64,000 nucleotides of DNA from Acidisoma silvae (GCF_020618775.1 NZ_JAESVB010000004.1:124001-188000); one strand, 5' to 3'; positions 33,840-43,498 are shown, counted from the first letter of the stretch. Numbers and translations are program-made. The notes: a model not told the origin generated them from the letters alone.

Positions 33840-34133
33840 TTAAGCCGCCCAGAAATCTGGGTCGTCGAGGTCGGCGGCAATTTCGCGCATGATCTGCGCT
33901 TCATCACTGAGAGGATCACGTGCGGCTCGGGCAGCCTCCAGAGACTCCCGCTTGGCTTCGGCCTCAAAGGCTTGCCGTTCCCGCTGCTTCACATAGGCCC
34001 GCATGAAGTCGCGCAGAACTTGAGCGGCTGGCTTGTCCTCCGCTTCGGTCGCAGTCGTGAATGCGGCCTTCAGCGCTGGGTCGATGCGCAGGTTGAAGCT
34101 GCTATCCTTGGGTGTTCGGCTGGTCCGGGGCAT
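33840..34133 (-). CDS. Ribbon-helix-helix antitoxin of the PemK/MazF-type pair
   Basis: 97 residues from ATG 34133, with GGAG seven bases upstream; GTG 34148 is an alternative. FNLRIDPALKAAFTTATEAEDKPAAQVLRDFMRAYV is an RHH/CopG-type DNA-binding domain, followed by a charged helix (QRERQAFEAEAKRE) and a C-terminal acidic tail (IAADLDDPDFWAA) that would wrap the toxin. The region upstream (34150-34180) is AT-rich and contains TATAAT-like elements, probably the autoregulated promoter. Confidence 0.85.
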   Translation of the reverse strand: MPRTSRTPKDSSFNLRIDPALKAAFTTATEAEDKPAAQVLRDFMRAYVKQRERQAFEAEAKRESLEAARAARDPLSDEAQIMREIAADLDDPDFWAA

Positions 34134-34206
34134 GGCCCGCTCCGTCACTGCAATATGTGCGTATAATGCAGTTACATAATCCAGGCAGGCGGAATTTTCT
34201 AGGGTC

Positions 34207-35562
34207 TCAGCACTCCGTGAAATTCACGGCCAACCCACCCAGCGACGTCTCCTTGTATTTCGACTGCATATCCATGCCCGTCTGCCGCATCGTCGCGATC
34301 ACCTGATCCAGCGAAATGCGGTGCGTGCCGTCACCATGCAGCGAGAGGGACGCCGCGTTGATGGCCTTGATGGCCCCAAAAGCATTGCGCTCGATGCAGG
34401 GTATCTGCACCAGCCCGGCGACCGGATCGCAGGTCATGCCCAGGTGATGCTCCATGCCGATCTCGGCCGCATTCTCGACTTGCAGAATGCTGCCGCCGAG
34501 CGCGGCGGTGAGGCCGGCGGCGGCCATGGAGCAGGCAACGCCCACTTCGCCCTGGCAGCCCATCTCCGCGCCTGAAATAGAGGCATTGATCTTGAACAGC
34601 GCGCCGATGGCCGCCGCCGTCAGCATGAAATCCCGCATCCCTTCCAGCGAACTCTCCGGGCAATGGTCGCGGTAGTGGCGCAGCACGGCCGGCACCACGC
34701 CGGCGGCGCCATTGGTCGGCGCCGTCACCACGCGCCCACCGGCCGCATTCTCCTCGTTCACCGCAATGGCATAGAGGCTGACGCGGTCCATCATGCCATG
34801 CGGCAGCGGCGTATTGCGGCGGGTGGCTGCTTCCATGCGTTCCAGAAGCGCCTTGGCGCGTCTCCGGACTTTCAATCCGCCCGGCAATTCGCCTTCGCCC
34901 TCCATGCCGCGATCGATGCAATCCATCATCACGGCGATGATCGCATCCAGCCGCCGCTCGATTTCAGCCTGCGGCAGGCGGGCGCGCTCATTCTCCCACA
35001 TCATGCCGGCGACAGAGAGGCCGGCGGCCTCACCCATTCGCAGCATTTCGGCGCCATTGGTGAAGGGATAGGGCAGCGGCACCGCGCCATCCTCGAAAGC
35101 CTCGCCCACCTCATGCTCGCGGGCGATGAAGCCGCCGCCGACGGAACACCATCGCTCGGCCAGCAGCACGCTGTCATCGGCGTCCAGCGCCGTCAGCACC
35201 ATGGTATTGGCGTGGACCGGCGTCTCGGCCTCGGTATCGAAGATGATGTCGCGGGTGGGGTCGAAGCCGATCATCTGGCTGCCCAGCGGCAGGCGATAGG
35301 CGCCGCGCGCATCGTCGATGATGCGCCGCGCGGCAGCCGCCGTGACGGTATCGGGGCTCTCGCCGGCCAGGCCCAGCATGACGGCGGTATCGGTCGCGTG
35401 GCCGCGTCCGGTCCAGGCGAGCGACCCCAGCAGCCGCACCTCGATCCGCTCGGGCAGGCACGGCAGCGCGGCCACGAAGGCGGCGGCCGCCTTCATCGGC
35501 CCCACGGTATGGGAGGAGGAAGGGCCGATGCCGATCTTGAAGAGATCAAAGACGCTGATCAT
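34207..35562 (-). CDS. sdaA: L-serine ammonia-lyase (iron-sulfur type, single chain)
   Basis: 451 residues. [21 protein letters not shown] is the invariant N-terminus; [49 protein letters not shown] and [19 protein letters not shown] carry the cysteines of the 4Fe-4S cluster. It deaminates L-serine to pyruvate. It lies 39 bases after soxG on the same strand, suggesting that serine formed from sarcosine-derived glycine is fed to pyruvate. Confidence 0.96.
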   Translation of the reverse strand: MISVFDLFKIGIGPSSSHTVGPMKAAAAFVAALPCLPERIEVRLLGSLAWTGRGHATDTAVMLGLAGESPDTVTAAAARRIIDDARGAYRLPLGSQMIGFDPTRDIIFDTEAETPVHANTMVLTALDADDSVLLAERWCSVGGGFIAREHEVGEAFEDGAVPLPYPFTNGAEMLRMGEAAGLSVAGMMWENERARLPQAEIERRLDAIIAVMMDCIDRGMEGEGELPGGLKVRRRAKALLERMEAATRRNTPLPHGMMDRVSLYAIAVNEENAAGGRVVTAPTNGAAGVVPAVLRHYRDHCPESSLEGMRDFMLTAAAIGALFKINASISGAEMGCQGEVGVACSMAAAGLTAALGGSILQVENAAEIGMEHHLGMTCDPVAGLVQIPCIERNAFGAIKAINAASLSLHGDGTHRISLDQVIATMRQTGMDMQSKYKETSLGGLAVNFTEC

Positions 35563-35601
35563 GAGGCCACTCCACGCAAAAGACAGAAGCAGCCGGCAAG
35601 A

Positions 35602-36150
35602 TCAGGCCCCGAATTCGCGCATATGCTCGCGCAGGAAGCCCCGAATATAGGGGGCGAAGCTGCGCCAGACCTCGATATGGAAACGGTCGGGCTCGGTGCG
35701 CCAGATGGCGAGTTCGGCCTTGCCCATGACGGTCCGCGTGCACATGCCGACGGGGAAGGCCCGCAGGTCGAAATCCAGCGGATTGCCGCCGGCCAGGACG
35801 GTCGCGGCCTGCCGGCCGGACAGGCCCAGCGCGTATTGCCGCTCGGAAATATCGACCAGACTATGCGGCTGGCCGGCAAGCGACGTGGCCGCTGCCGCGA
35901 TCACGGCATCCGTATCGCTGGGCAGCATCAGCAGCAGCAGCCATTCGTCCGGCCCGAGCCAGAGCGCTGCACGGCTGCCGCTGATGGCGGCGCGGCAGGC
36001 CTCCTGCGGGAGCGCCAGACCGAAAGCCTCGCCCATGGCGCTGACCGCCGCACCACGGCCACGGAAATTCAGCCGGCCAAAGGCGGGCAGGGTTTCCAGC
36101 CGCACGCCATTAGCGTCGATCGGCGTGGTCTCGACAATATCAGACAACAT
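35602..36150 (-). CDS. soxG: Sarcosine oxidase gamma subunit
   Basis: 182 residues from ATG 36150, which overlaps the soxA end by eleven bases and has GAGGGAG upstream. ALWLGPDEWLLLL, HSLVDISERQYALGLSGRQAATVLAGGNPLDFDLRAF, CTRTVMGKAELAIWRT and FHIEVWRSFAPYIRGFL are the SoxG/YgfZ-like family blocks. It is the structural gamma chain of the heterotetrameric enzyme. Confidence 0.93.
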   Translation of the reverse strand: MLSDIVETTPIDANGVRLETLPAFGRLNFRGRGAAVSAMGEAFGLALPQEACRAAISGSRAALWLGPDEWLLLLMLPSDTDAVIAAAATSLAGQPHSLVDISERQYALGLSGRQAATVLAGGNPLDFDLRAFPVGMCTRTVMGKAELAIWRTEPDRFHIEVWRSFAPYIRGFLREHMREFGA

Positions 36151-39100
36151 CGAGGCGTGCTCCCTCAGCGTCATAGAAGACAGGCGAGACGAGTTTGACG
36201 GCGACGGACCCACGGCCCGGCACCAGAACCTGAAGGGTCTCGCCCATACGGCTTCGCCCGGCTTCCACCAGGGCCAGCGCGATCGGGTGGCCCAATGCCG
36301 CGCTCATATAGGAGGAGGTGACATGGCCCAGCACCGTCATCGGCTTGGGCTGGCGGGGGTCGGCCACGATCTGCGCGCCTTCCTCCAGCACCGTGCGGCC
36401 GTCAGCCGACAGCAGGCCCACCAGCTGCTTGCGCTTGCTCTCCATCATGCCGGGGCGGGTGAGGGACCGCTTGCCGACGAAGTCCTTCTTCGCCTTGCCG
36501 ATGGCCCAGGTGAGACCCACGTCGTCCGGCGTCGCCGTGCCGTCCGTCTCTTGCCCCACGATGATGAAGCCCTTTTCGGCGCGCAGCACATGCATGGTCT
36601 CGGTGCCATAGGGCGTGATGCCGTGCTTGCGGCCTTCGGCGTACAACGCTTCCCAGACCCGGCGGGCTTCGCTGGGCGGCACGTTGATTTCAAAACCCAA
36701 TTCGCCGGTGAAGCTGACGCGGAACAGGCGGGTCTTGACGCCGCAGATGCGGCCTTCGGCGATGGCCATATGCGGGAAGGCCGCCGGTGACAGGTCAATG
36801 CCTTCGACGAAGGGCGCAAGCACTTCACGCGCCTTCGGCCCTTGCAGGGCGATCACCGCCCATTGCTCGGTCGCCGAGGTCAGCCAGACATTGAGGTCCG
36901 GCCATTCGGTCTGGAGGTAGTCTTCCATCATGTTCAGAACGGAAGCCGCGCCGCCCGTCGTGGTCGTGACATGAAAGCGGTCTTCGGCGATGCGGCCCAC
37001 GACGCCGTCATCATACACAAACCCGTCCTCGCGCAGCATGACGCCATAGCGGCAACGCCCGACGCCAAGCTTGGTCCACGGGTTCACATACATGCGGTTC
37101 ATGAATTCGGCCGCGTCCGGCCCCACGACCTCGATCTTGCCCAAGGTTGAAGCGTCAAAGATGCCCAGGCTGCCGCGCACCGCCTTGCATTCGCGGGCGA
37201 CGGCGGCGTGCATGTCTTCGCCCTGGCGGGGGAAGTAGCGGGCGCGCTTCCACTGGCCGACATCCTCGAAAACCGCGCCTTCGCCCTCGGCCCAGTGATG
37301 GATGGCCGTGCGGCGGATGGGGTCGAACAGATCCCCACGCGCGGCCCCGGCGAAATTGCCGAAGGTCGTGGGCGTGAAGGGCGGCCGGAAGGTGGTGAAG
37401 CCGATTTCGGGAATGGTCTTGCCCTGGGCCTGCGCCATCACGCCCAGCATGGGCATATTGCTGGTCTTGCCCTGGTCGGTCGCCATGCCCGTCGTCGTAT
37501 AGCGCTTGGCATGTTCCACCGAGCGGAAGCCTTCGCGCACCGCGAGCTTCAAATCCTTCGCCGTGCTGTCGTTCTGGAAATCGACGAAGGCGCGCACACG
37601 ATTGGCGTCGCGGTTATGCGGCAGCGCGCCAAGGAAGGTGGAGGCATCGCCCGCCGGGCAGACGGTGACGAAAACCCGCGTGGTGACGGCATCGCCGCCC
37701 GCTGCGACGGCGGCGTCATTACCGGCCTTGAAACCGGTGCTGAGTGCCGCTTCCAGACCATAGGCACCGCTGGCGGCGCCCGCCGCGCGCAAGGCCTGGC
37801 TGGCCGCGACCGCGCCCGGCACATAGGCCTGCACCGTGTCATCCCAACGCAGCTTCGACAGCGATTGCGAATAGAGATGCAGCGTCGGCGTCCAGCCGCC
37901 GGCCATCAGCAGCAGGTCGCAGGCAATGTCCTGCGTCTTCCAAACAGTGCCGTCCTCACCGACCGAGGCGATGGAGGCGCCATCGACGCGCATCTTGCCC
38001 GAGGTGCCGGCGATGGTCTTGCCGGTCTCGATGGGCAGGCCGGCGCGCTTGGCCGCGTCATAGCCCGTGCCGCTGGGCGCGCGGCGCAGATCGGCGATGG
38101 CGGCGATTTCGACGCCGGCTTCGGCGAGCGCGAGCGCCGCGCGATAGCCGCTGTCATTGGCGGCGGCGATGACGGCGCGCTTGCCCGGCTTCACGCCATA
38201 GCGGTTGAGGTAGGTTGTCGCCGCATCGGCCAGCAGGATGCCGGGGCGGTCATTCTCGGGGAAGGTCAGCGGACGCTCGAAAGCGCCGGTCGCCAGCACA
38301 ACTTCGCGGGCGCGCACCTGCCACATCCGCTCACGCGGCTGAGCGCCATCGGGGCTGGCCAGATGATCGGTCACGCGCTCGACGAGACCGACATGATTAT
38401 GCGGGTAATAGCCGAAGCCCGTGGTGCGCGGCAGCAGGGTGACGTGGCTGTAGCCTGCCAGTTCCGCCAGCGTCTCGGCCAGCCAGACCTGCGCGGGCTT
38501 GCCGGCGATGAGGGAACTGGTGTCGGCAAGCAACGACCCGCCGAATTCGTTCTGCTCGTCGCAGAGGATGACGCGCAAGCCGGATTCTGCGGCGGCGAGC
38601 GCTGCGGCAAGGCCCGCCGGGCCGGCACCGATGACGAGCACCTCGCAATGAACGTGGCGCTGCAAATAGCGATCCGGGTCCGGCGCGGTCGGCACTTTAC
38701 CGAGACCGGCGGAGGCGCGGATAACGGGCTCGTAGACGCGGTCCCAGAAGCTGCGCGGCCACATGAAGGTCTTGTAGTAGAAGCCCGCCGGCAGCAGGGC
38801 CGCGAAACGGTCGTTAATGCCGCCGACATCGAAACCCAGAGACGGAAAGCGATTCTGGCTGATCGCCGACAGGCCCTCATACAATTCCACCTGCGTCGCG
38901 CGCAGATTGGGGGCCGTACGCCCCGCGTCGCGGCTGACGGTGACCAGCGCATTCGGCTCGTCCGATCCCGCCGTCATCACGCCGCGAGGGCGGTGATATT
39001 TGAAGGACCGGCCCATGAGATGGACGCCATGCGCGAGCAATGCCGAGGCCAGCGTATCGCCGGCCACGCCGCTATAGGCTTTGCCGTCGAAGCTGAAGGT

Positions 39101-39196
39101 GACGGGCTTTGCGCGGTCAATGCGCCCGCCGGAGGGCGTGCGGAAGGGCTCGTTCACGGTGGCGGCGGTGAAATCGGGTGCGAGAGAATCAGGCAT
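36140..39196 (-). CDS. soxA: Sarcosine oxidase alpha subunit
   Basis: 1018 residues. N-terminal 2Fe-2S-like fold region (DGKAYSGVAGDTLASALLAHG, HRPRGVMTAGSDEPNA), a dinucleotide-binding domain (EVLVIGAGPAGLAAALAAAES), a central FAD/NAD module, and a C-terminal aminomethyltransferase-like half (FDASTLGKIEVVGPDAAEFM, GELGFEINVP, KGFIIVGQETDGTATPDDVG) that binds tetrahydrofolate and captures the formaldehyde released from sarcosine. ATG 39196 shares one base with the soxD stop (TGATG). Confidence 0.97.
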   Translation of the reverse strand: MPDSLAPDFTAATVNEPFRTPSGGRIDRAKPVTFSFDGKAYSGVAGDTLASALLAHGVHLMGRSFKYHRPRGVMTAGSDEPNALVTVSRDAGRTAPNLRATQVELYEGLSAISQNRFPSLGFDVGGINDRFAALLPAGFYYKTFMWPRSFWDRVYEPVIRASAGLGKVPTAPDPDRYLQRHVHCEVLVIGAGPAGLAAALAAAESGLRVILCDEQNEFGGSLLADTSSLIAGKPAQVWLAETLAELAGYSHVTLLPRTTGFGYYPHNHVGLVERVTDHLASPDGAQPRERMWQVRAREVVLATGAFERPLTFPENDRPGILLADAATTYLNRYGVKPGKRAVIAAANDSGYRAALALAEAGVEIAAIADLRRAPSGTGYDAAKRAGLPIETGKTIAGTSGKMRVDGASIASVGEDGTVWKTQDIACDLLLMAGGWTPTLHLYSQSLSKLRWDDTVQAYVPGAVAASQALRAAGAASGAYGLEAALSTGFKAGNDAAVAAGGDAVTTRVFVTVCPAGDASTFLGALPHNRDANRVRAFVDFQNDSTAKDLKLAVREGFRSVEHAKRYTTTGMATDQGKTSNMPMLGVMAQAQGKTIPEIGFTTFRPPFTPTTFGNFAGAARGDLFDPIRRTAIHHWAEGEGAVFEDVGQWKRARYFPRQGEDMHAAVARECKAVRGSLGIFDASTLGKIEVVGPDAAEFMNRMYVNPWTKLGVGRCRYGVMLREDGFVYDDGVVGRIAEDRFHVTTTTGGAASVLNMMEDYLQTEWPDLNVWLTSATEQWAVIALQGPKAREVLAPFVEGIDLSPAAFPHMAIAEGRICGVKTRLFRVSFTGELGFEINVPPSEARRVWEALYAEGRKHGITPYGTETMHVLRAEKGFIIVGQETDGTATPDDVGLTWAIGKAKKDFVGKRSLTRPGMMESKRKQLVGLLSADGRTVLEEGAQIVADPRQPKPMTVLGHVTSSYMSAALGHPIALALVEAGRSRMGETLQVLVPGRGSVAVKLVSPVFYDAEGARLDVV

Positions 39197-39474
39197 CACA
39201 CGCCTTCCGGGCGGGCTTCGCCCGTCTTGTAGCTGGCCAGGATCTGATCGGTCGTGGTGTCGCGCACGACATTGAAGAAGCGCGCGCAGCCGTGGATATG
39301 GCGCCAGCGCTCGGCATGGATGCCGCGCTCATTGTCGCGGCTATACAGGAAGGAGGCCCATTCCTGGTCGGTCAGCGGCGACGGATCAACCGGGCGCGCG
39401 ATATGCGCCTGGCCGCCGTAGCGGAATTCCAGTTCCGGCCGGGGGCCGCAATGGGGGCAGGGGATAATCAGCAT
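39196..39474 (-). CDS. soxD: Sarcosine oxidase delta subunit
   Basis: 92 residues. IPCPHCGPRPELEFRYGG holds the N-terminal zinc cysteines; DPSPLTDQEWASFLYSRDN and RWRHIHGCARFFNVVRDTTTDQI complete the SoxD pattern with the remaining His/Cys ligands. Small zinc-binding chain of the heterotetramer. It lies between soxB and soxA, the standard gene order. Confidence 0.96.
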   Translation of the reverse strand: MLIIPCPHCGPRPELEFRYGGQAHIARPVDPSPLTDQEWASFLYSRDNERGIHAERWRHIHGCARFFNVVRDTTTDQILASYKTGEARPEGV

Positions 39475-39487
39475 CGGTCCAGCTCCC

Positions 39488-40741
39488 TCAATGCGCCACG
39501 GCCGCGGCGGCGGCCTCGTCGATGAAATTGCCGGTCACGAAACGGTCCAGGCTGAAGGGCGCGTTGATCGGATGCGGCTCGTCCTTCGCGATCGTATGCG
39601 CGAAAAGATGCGCCGAGCCCGGCGTGGCCTTGAAGCCGCCGGTGCCCCAGCCGCAATTCACGTAAAGGCCCTTCACAGGGGTCTTGGAGATGATGGGCGA
39701 GCGGTCGGGCGTCGTATCGACGATGCCGCCCCAGTTGCGCAGCATCCGCAGGCGCCGGTACATCGGCACCAATTCGCAGATCGCATCCAGCGTATGGCCC
39801 GCGATATGCAGGCCGCCGCGCTGCGTGTAGCTGGTATAGGCGTCGGTGCCGGCGCCGATCACCATCTCGCCCTTGTCGGACTGGCTGATATAGGCGTGGA
39901 TGGTGTTGGACATGACGACACAGGGAAAGTCCGGCTTCACGGGTTCCGAGACCAAAGCCTGGAGCGGAAAGCTTTCCAGCGGCATGCGCAGGCCCGCCAT
40001 GGACATGACGACCGAGGTATTGCCGGCGGCCGAAACGCCGACCTTCTTGGTGCGGATGAAGCCGCGCTCGGTCTCCACCCCTTCCACCGCGCCGGAGGCG
40101 TCGCGGCGGATGCCGGTGACGGCGCAATTCTGGATGATATCGACGCCCATGGCGTCCGCCCCGCGCGCATAGCCCCAGACGACTGCGTCATGCCGGGCCG
40201 TGCCGCCGCGCCGCTGCAAGGCGCCGCCCACGACCGGATAGCGGATGTTCTGGGAGATGTTCAGCGCCGGGCAATAGGCCTTGCACTCTTCCGCCGTCAG
40301 CCACTCATTATCCACGCCCGCCGCCTGATTGGCGAAGACATGGCGCTTGAAGACCTGAACGTCATGCACCGTATGCGCCAGCATCAGCACGCCGCGCGGG
40401 GAGAACATGGTGTTGTAGTTCAGATCCTGGGACAGCGTTTCCCAGATTTTGAGCGCATGATCGTAAAGGGCAGCGCTCTCGGGGAAGAGGTAATTGGAGC
40501 GGATGATGGTGGTGTTGCGGCCGGTATTGCCGCCGCCCAGCCAGCCCTTGTCCAGCACCGCGATATTCCGCAGGCCGTGTTCCTTGGCCAGGTAATAGGC
40601 CGCGCCCATGCCATGGCCGCCGCCACCCACGATGACGGCGTCATATTCAGCCTTGGGCTCAGGCTCACGCCAGAAGGGTTTCCACCCTTGATGGCCGCCG
40701 AGAGCGTGACGAAGGAGGGATAGGCCAGAGAAGCGTTCCAT
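39488..40741 (-). CDS. soxB: Sarcosine oxidase beta subunit
   Basis: 417 residues. N-terminal FAD-binding motif AVIVGGGGHGMGAAYYLAKEHG, GWLGGGNTGRNTTIIRSNY near the covalent FMN site region, and GLYVNCGWGTGGFKATPGSA at the C-terminus are typical of SoxB. The protein oxidises sarcosine to glycine. First gene of the soxBDAG-sdaA run. No glyA, purU or folD follows in the window, unlike in several pseudomonads. Confidence 0.96.
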   Translation of the reverse strand: MERFSGLSLLRHALGGHQGWKPFWREPEPKAEYDAVIVGGGGHGMGAAYYLAKEHGLRNIAVLDKGWLGGGNTGRNTTIIRSNYLFPESAALYDHALKIWETLSQDLNYNTMFSPRGVLMLAHTVHDVQVFKRHVFANQAAGVDNEWLTAEECKAYCPALNISQNIRYPVVGGALQRRGGTARHDAVVWGYARGADAMGVDIIQNCAVTGIRRDASGAVEGVETERGFIRTKKVGVSAAGNTSVVMSMAGLRMPLESFPLQALVSEPVKPDFPCVVMSNTIHAYISQSDKGEMVIGAGTDAYTSYTQRGGLHIAGHTLDAICELVPMYRRLRMLRNWGGIVDTTPDRSPIISKTPVKGLYVNCGWGTGGFKATPGSAHLFAHTIAKDEPHPINAPFSLDRFVTGNFIDEAAAAAVAH

Positions 40742-40850
40742 ATGGGCCGATCGTTTCTATGCGCAGGATGCAATAGTGGTGCGCTGACCGCAGCAAAGCA
40801 GCCAGAACGCAGGTGCCTGGAGATTTGAACGAAGGCGACGCCCCTGTCTG

Positions 40851-41579
40851 CTAGGGCGCCAGAGGTTCGGCAAGGCCTTTGACATGGCGGCCCCCGGTGC
40901 TGGCGACCGACAGGCCGATGACACCCCAGCTCCCGCCCGCCAGTTGCGTGAAAAGCGCCGCACCACTGGTGCCGGGCTCCCCATGACAGTCATCCTCCAG
41001 CAGCCGGTTGCCGCCACGGTCGACGCGAAAACCCAAAATCCGGCAGCGGTCGACCTGTAAAATCTCGTCATGGTCGCGATTATAGCCGCCCAGATAGACC
41101 ACGGTGCCGACCGGGGGCATGGCGGGCGCGAATCGCACGCTGTCCGCGTCCTGGCCGATCGGATGGTCCAGCGTCAGGAAAGCGCGGTCGAGGCCCAGCG
41201 TGCGCAATTCCTGCGTCGGGTCGTAGCCGGGGGAGACGACGAAGCTCAGCGCCCTGGCCTGGTCGGCATAGGTGCCGCGATCATAGCGCCACAGAAAATG
41301 CACCGAACTCGGCTGCACGTAATGGCCGGTGGTCGGGCGGAACAGGCAATGGGCTGCGGTCATGACCAGACTTGGCGCGATCAGGAAGCCGGTGCAGCGC
41401 GTGCCCAGTTCCGTCTGCACGCGCCCCAGCGACCGCCAGGGCTGGGCTGTCAGATCGACCGCCACGGGCTGCGCGCGGACTGGCGCGGCCGGCACCAAGG
41501 CGGTCAGAAGCAATACGACGCTCAGGAATCGGGTGCGGCGATGGGGCATGCGCATTTCTACCGCAATGCAGCACGACAT
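40851..41579 (-). CDS. Secreted trypsin-like serine protease (V8-like)
   Basis: 242 residues. A signal peptide (RRTRFLSVVLLLTALVPAA, cleavage after VRA) precedes the protease. Catalytic triad candidates are His in VMTAAHC, Asp in GLDRAFLTL and Ser in GEPGTSGAALF. Length and layout match the small V8/glutamyl-endopeptidase-like proteases of proteobacteria. ATG 41579 has AAAGGG upstream; ATGs at 41555 and 41549 would also preserve the signal peptide. Confidence 0.88.
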   Translation of the reverse strand: MSCCIAVEMRMPHRRTRFLSVVLLLTALVPAAPVRAQPVAVDLTAQPWRSLGRVQTELGTRCTGFLIAPSLVMTAAHCLFRPTTGHYVQPSSVHFLWRYDRGTYADQARALSFVVSPGYDPTQELRTLGLDRAFLTLDHPIGQDADSVRFAPAMPPVGTVVYLGGYNRDHDEILQVDRCRILGFRVDRGGNRLLEDDCHGEPGTSGAALFTQLAGGSWGVIGLSVASTGGRHVKGLAEPLAP

Positions 41580-41604
41580 CTCAGCCCTTTTGGGGCCGGT
41601 CAGG

Positions 41605-42171
41605 TCAGGATGTCTGTTTCGTCAGCCGATACAGCACATGACGGCAAAGGGGATGGGGGTGCGGCAGCAGCGGATGGTCGAATTCGCCCGCCAGCTTCAT
41701 GCCCACGCGCTCCATGACGGCGCGGGAGCCCGTGTTGTCCGGCACGGTGAGGGCGACGATTTCGGGCAGACGGAGCGTGTGGAACCCATAGGCGATGGCG
41801 GCGCGAGCGGCCTCGGTCGCATAACCGCGGCCCCAGAAGCCGCGCGTCAAGCGCCAGGCGATTTCCACCGCCGGCGTGAAATCCGCCTCGAAGCGTATGC
41901 GCTGCAAGCCCAGCGCGCCGATGAAGGCGCCGGTCTCGGCCAGTTCCACGGCCCATTTGCCGTAGCCGTCCTCGGCCCAATGCGTTTTGGTACGCGCGAT
42001 ATAGGCATCGCTTTCGGCAGCCGTTTTAGGGCCGCCGAGGTAGCGCATGGTTTCCTCATCCGCGTTCTGCGCGGCGAAGGGTGCCGCGTCCCGCGCCTCC
42101 CACATACGCAGGCGCAGACGCGCGGTGGTCAGTTCGGGCCAGGAGCCGGGCGATGTCTCGGTCATAGGCAC
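41605..42171 (-). CDS. GNAT-family N-acetyltransferase
   Basis: 188 residues from GTG 42171 (ATG at 42165 is an alternative). TTARLRLRMWEARDAAPFA at the N-terminus, then IGALGLQRI, VEIAWRLTRGFWGRGYATEAARAAIAYGF (acetyl-CoA loop) and NTGSRAVMERVGMKLAGEF: the RimJ/RimL-like GNAT group. Acetylates an amine of unknown identity. Confidence 0.92.
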   Translation of the reverse strand: MPMTETSPGSWPELTTARLRLRMWEARDAAPFAAQNADEETMRYLGGPKTAAESDAYIARTKTHWAEDGYGKWAVELAETGAFIGALGLQRIRFEADFTPAVEIAWRLTRGFWGRGYATEAARAAIAYGFHTLRLPEIVALTVPDNTGSRAVMERVGMKLAGEFDHPLLPHPHPLCRHVLYRLTKQTS

Positions 42172-42196
42172 CTCTTGCCCGGCCCCTGGAAGGAGA

Positions 42197-43309
42197 TCAA
42201 CCGACCTTCACGTCGCGGGTCCAGAGGTCGGAAATGACCTTCTTGGCGGCGTTGGTCTGATCCAGCGTCGCGAACTGCGTCTTCTTATAAGCTTCCGGCG
42301 AAGGCAGCTTGGCGAGCATTTCGGCCGGGATGGCGCCCGCCGCCAGCATGGCATTGAAGCGAATCGGATGGGCGTATTGCGCCAGGAAGCCGAGCTGGCC
42401 CTCATCGCTATATAGGAATTCCTGCCACAGGCGCGCGGCTTTGGGATGCGGCGCGAAGGCGCTGATGGCCTGGGCATAGAAGGCGCCGAAGGGCGCGCCG
42501 TCATTGGGCACCACAACCTCGATCGGCGCCATCTTGGCGGCATTGTCGCGCGAGGTGAGGTTGAGATAGTCCCAGCGCAGCACGATGGGCGCCTGTCCGC
42601 TGACCAGCATGGGCTCCGTCACCGCGACCGGGTTCAGATTGCCGGCTTTTGCCAGGCGCGCGAAGAATTCGACGCCGGGTGCGACGTTATGCATTGTGCC
42701 GCCGAAGGCGAGATTGGCGGCCATGACGGTGGCCAGCGCGTCACCCGAGCCCAGCGGCGTGCCGTCCATGGCGACCATGCCGCGATATTCGGGCTTCAGC
42801 AGGTCGCGCCAGCTGCGCGGCACATTGGCGACGACCTTGCGGTTCACCGCGAAGGAGACGATGCCGAAATAGTCGCCCACCCAATGGCCTTCCGGGTCGC
42901 GCGCATCGGCCGGGATATCCTTCCAGGTCGCGACCTTATAGGGCGCCAGCAGCTTCTTCTGGGTGCCGAGCACGGCGAAGGTGGGGGACAGGTCCATGCA
43001 ATCCGGCGCGCGGTCGTCATGCTTCAGGGTGCGCACCGCCTGAATTTCCTCGGCCGAGCTGCCTTCGGAATTGCTGTCGTCGATGGCGATGCCGTAGCGC
43101 GACGAGAAGGTCTTCATCAGCGGCTCGAAGGCCCAGTTATGGGACAGTGCCACAAGGTTGAGCTTGCCCTCGGCCTTCGCGCTCGCGATCAGGGCCGGGG
43201 AGAGGGCGGCTTCGGCCGCGCGAGCCATGGGGGCAAAGCGGGTGCCGGCAGCGGCCAGCGTCGCCAGGGAAGCGCTTGCGCCAAGCAGGCCGCGCCGGGA
43301 AATCGTCAT
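42197..43309 (-). CDS. Orphan Tat-exported ABC transporter substrate-binding protein (family 1)
   Basis: 370 residues. The N-terminus SRRGLLGASASLATLAAAG is a Tat signal. The mature protein (KLNLVALSHNWAF, FSSRYGIAIDDSNSEGSSAEEI, VGDYFGIVSFAVNRKVV, ASRPxx-like DLLKPEYRGMVAMDGTPLGSG) belongs to the iron(III)/2-aminoethylphosphonate/putrescine binding-protein group. No permease or ATPase gene is adjacent, so its transporter partners are elsewhere, or it uses those of the locus at 48187-52611. Confidence 0.85.
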   Translation of the reverse strand: MTISRRGLLGASASLATLAAAGTRFAPMARAAEAALSPALIASAKAEGKLNLVALSHNWAFEPLMKTFSSRYGIAIDDSNSEGSSAEEIQAVRTLKHDDRAPDCMDLSPTFAVLGTQKKLLAPYKVATWKDIPADARDPEGHWVGDYFGIVSFAVNRKVVANVPRSWRDLLKPEYRGMVAMDGTPLGSGDALATVMAANLAFGGTMHNVAPGVEFFARLAKAGNLNPVAVTEPMLVSGQAPIVLRWDYLNLTSRDNAAKMAPIEVVVPNDGAPFGAFYAQAISAFAPHPKAARLWQEFLYSDEGQLGFLAQYAHPIRFNAMLAAGAIPAEMLAKLPSPEAYKKTQFATLDQTNAAKKVISDLWTRDVKVG

Positions 43310-43498
43310 AAGGTCGGTCCGTTCTCAATAAAGTGAGGGGCGGCCTTATGGTCCGGCTTTGATGACAGCCGCGTGATGGTTTTGCGTCGGGTGGATGTTG
43401 TCTCTTAACCGCGATTAATGCGTTTGCGCTGTCAGTCTGGCGCCCAAAACCAGATCGTCCCATGTTTGTCGTCAGGATTTTGACAGGACTGCCGCGTG

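Noticed and set aside
34663-36198. 511-codon plus-strand open frame
   Set aside because: Antisense of sdaA and soxG, which are both certain genes.
37208-39232. 674-codon plus-strand open frame
   Set aside because: Antisense of soxA; no motif, no ribosome-binding site, His/Arg/Gly-rich artefact composition.
40742-40850. Possible glycine riboswitch upstream of soxB
   Set aside because: The stretch lacks the conserved glycine-aptamer core motifs on the minus strand; resemblance was limited to a short CCTTCG and CCAGGC.
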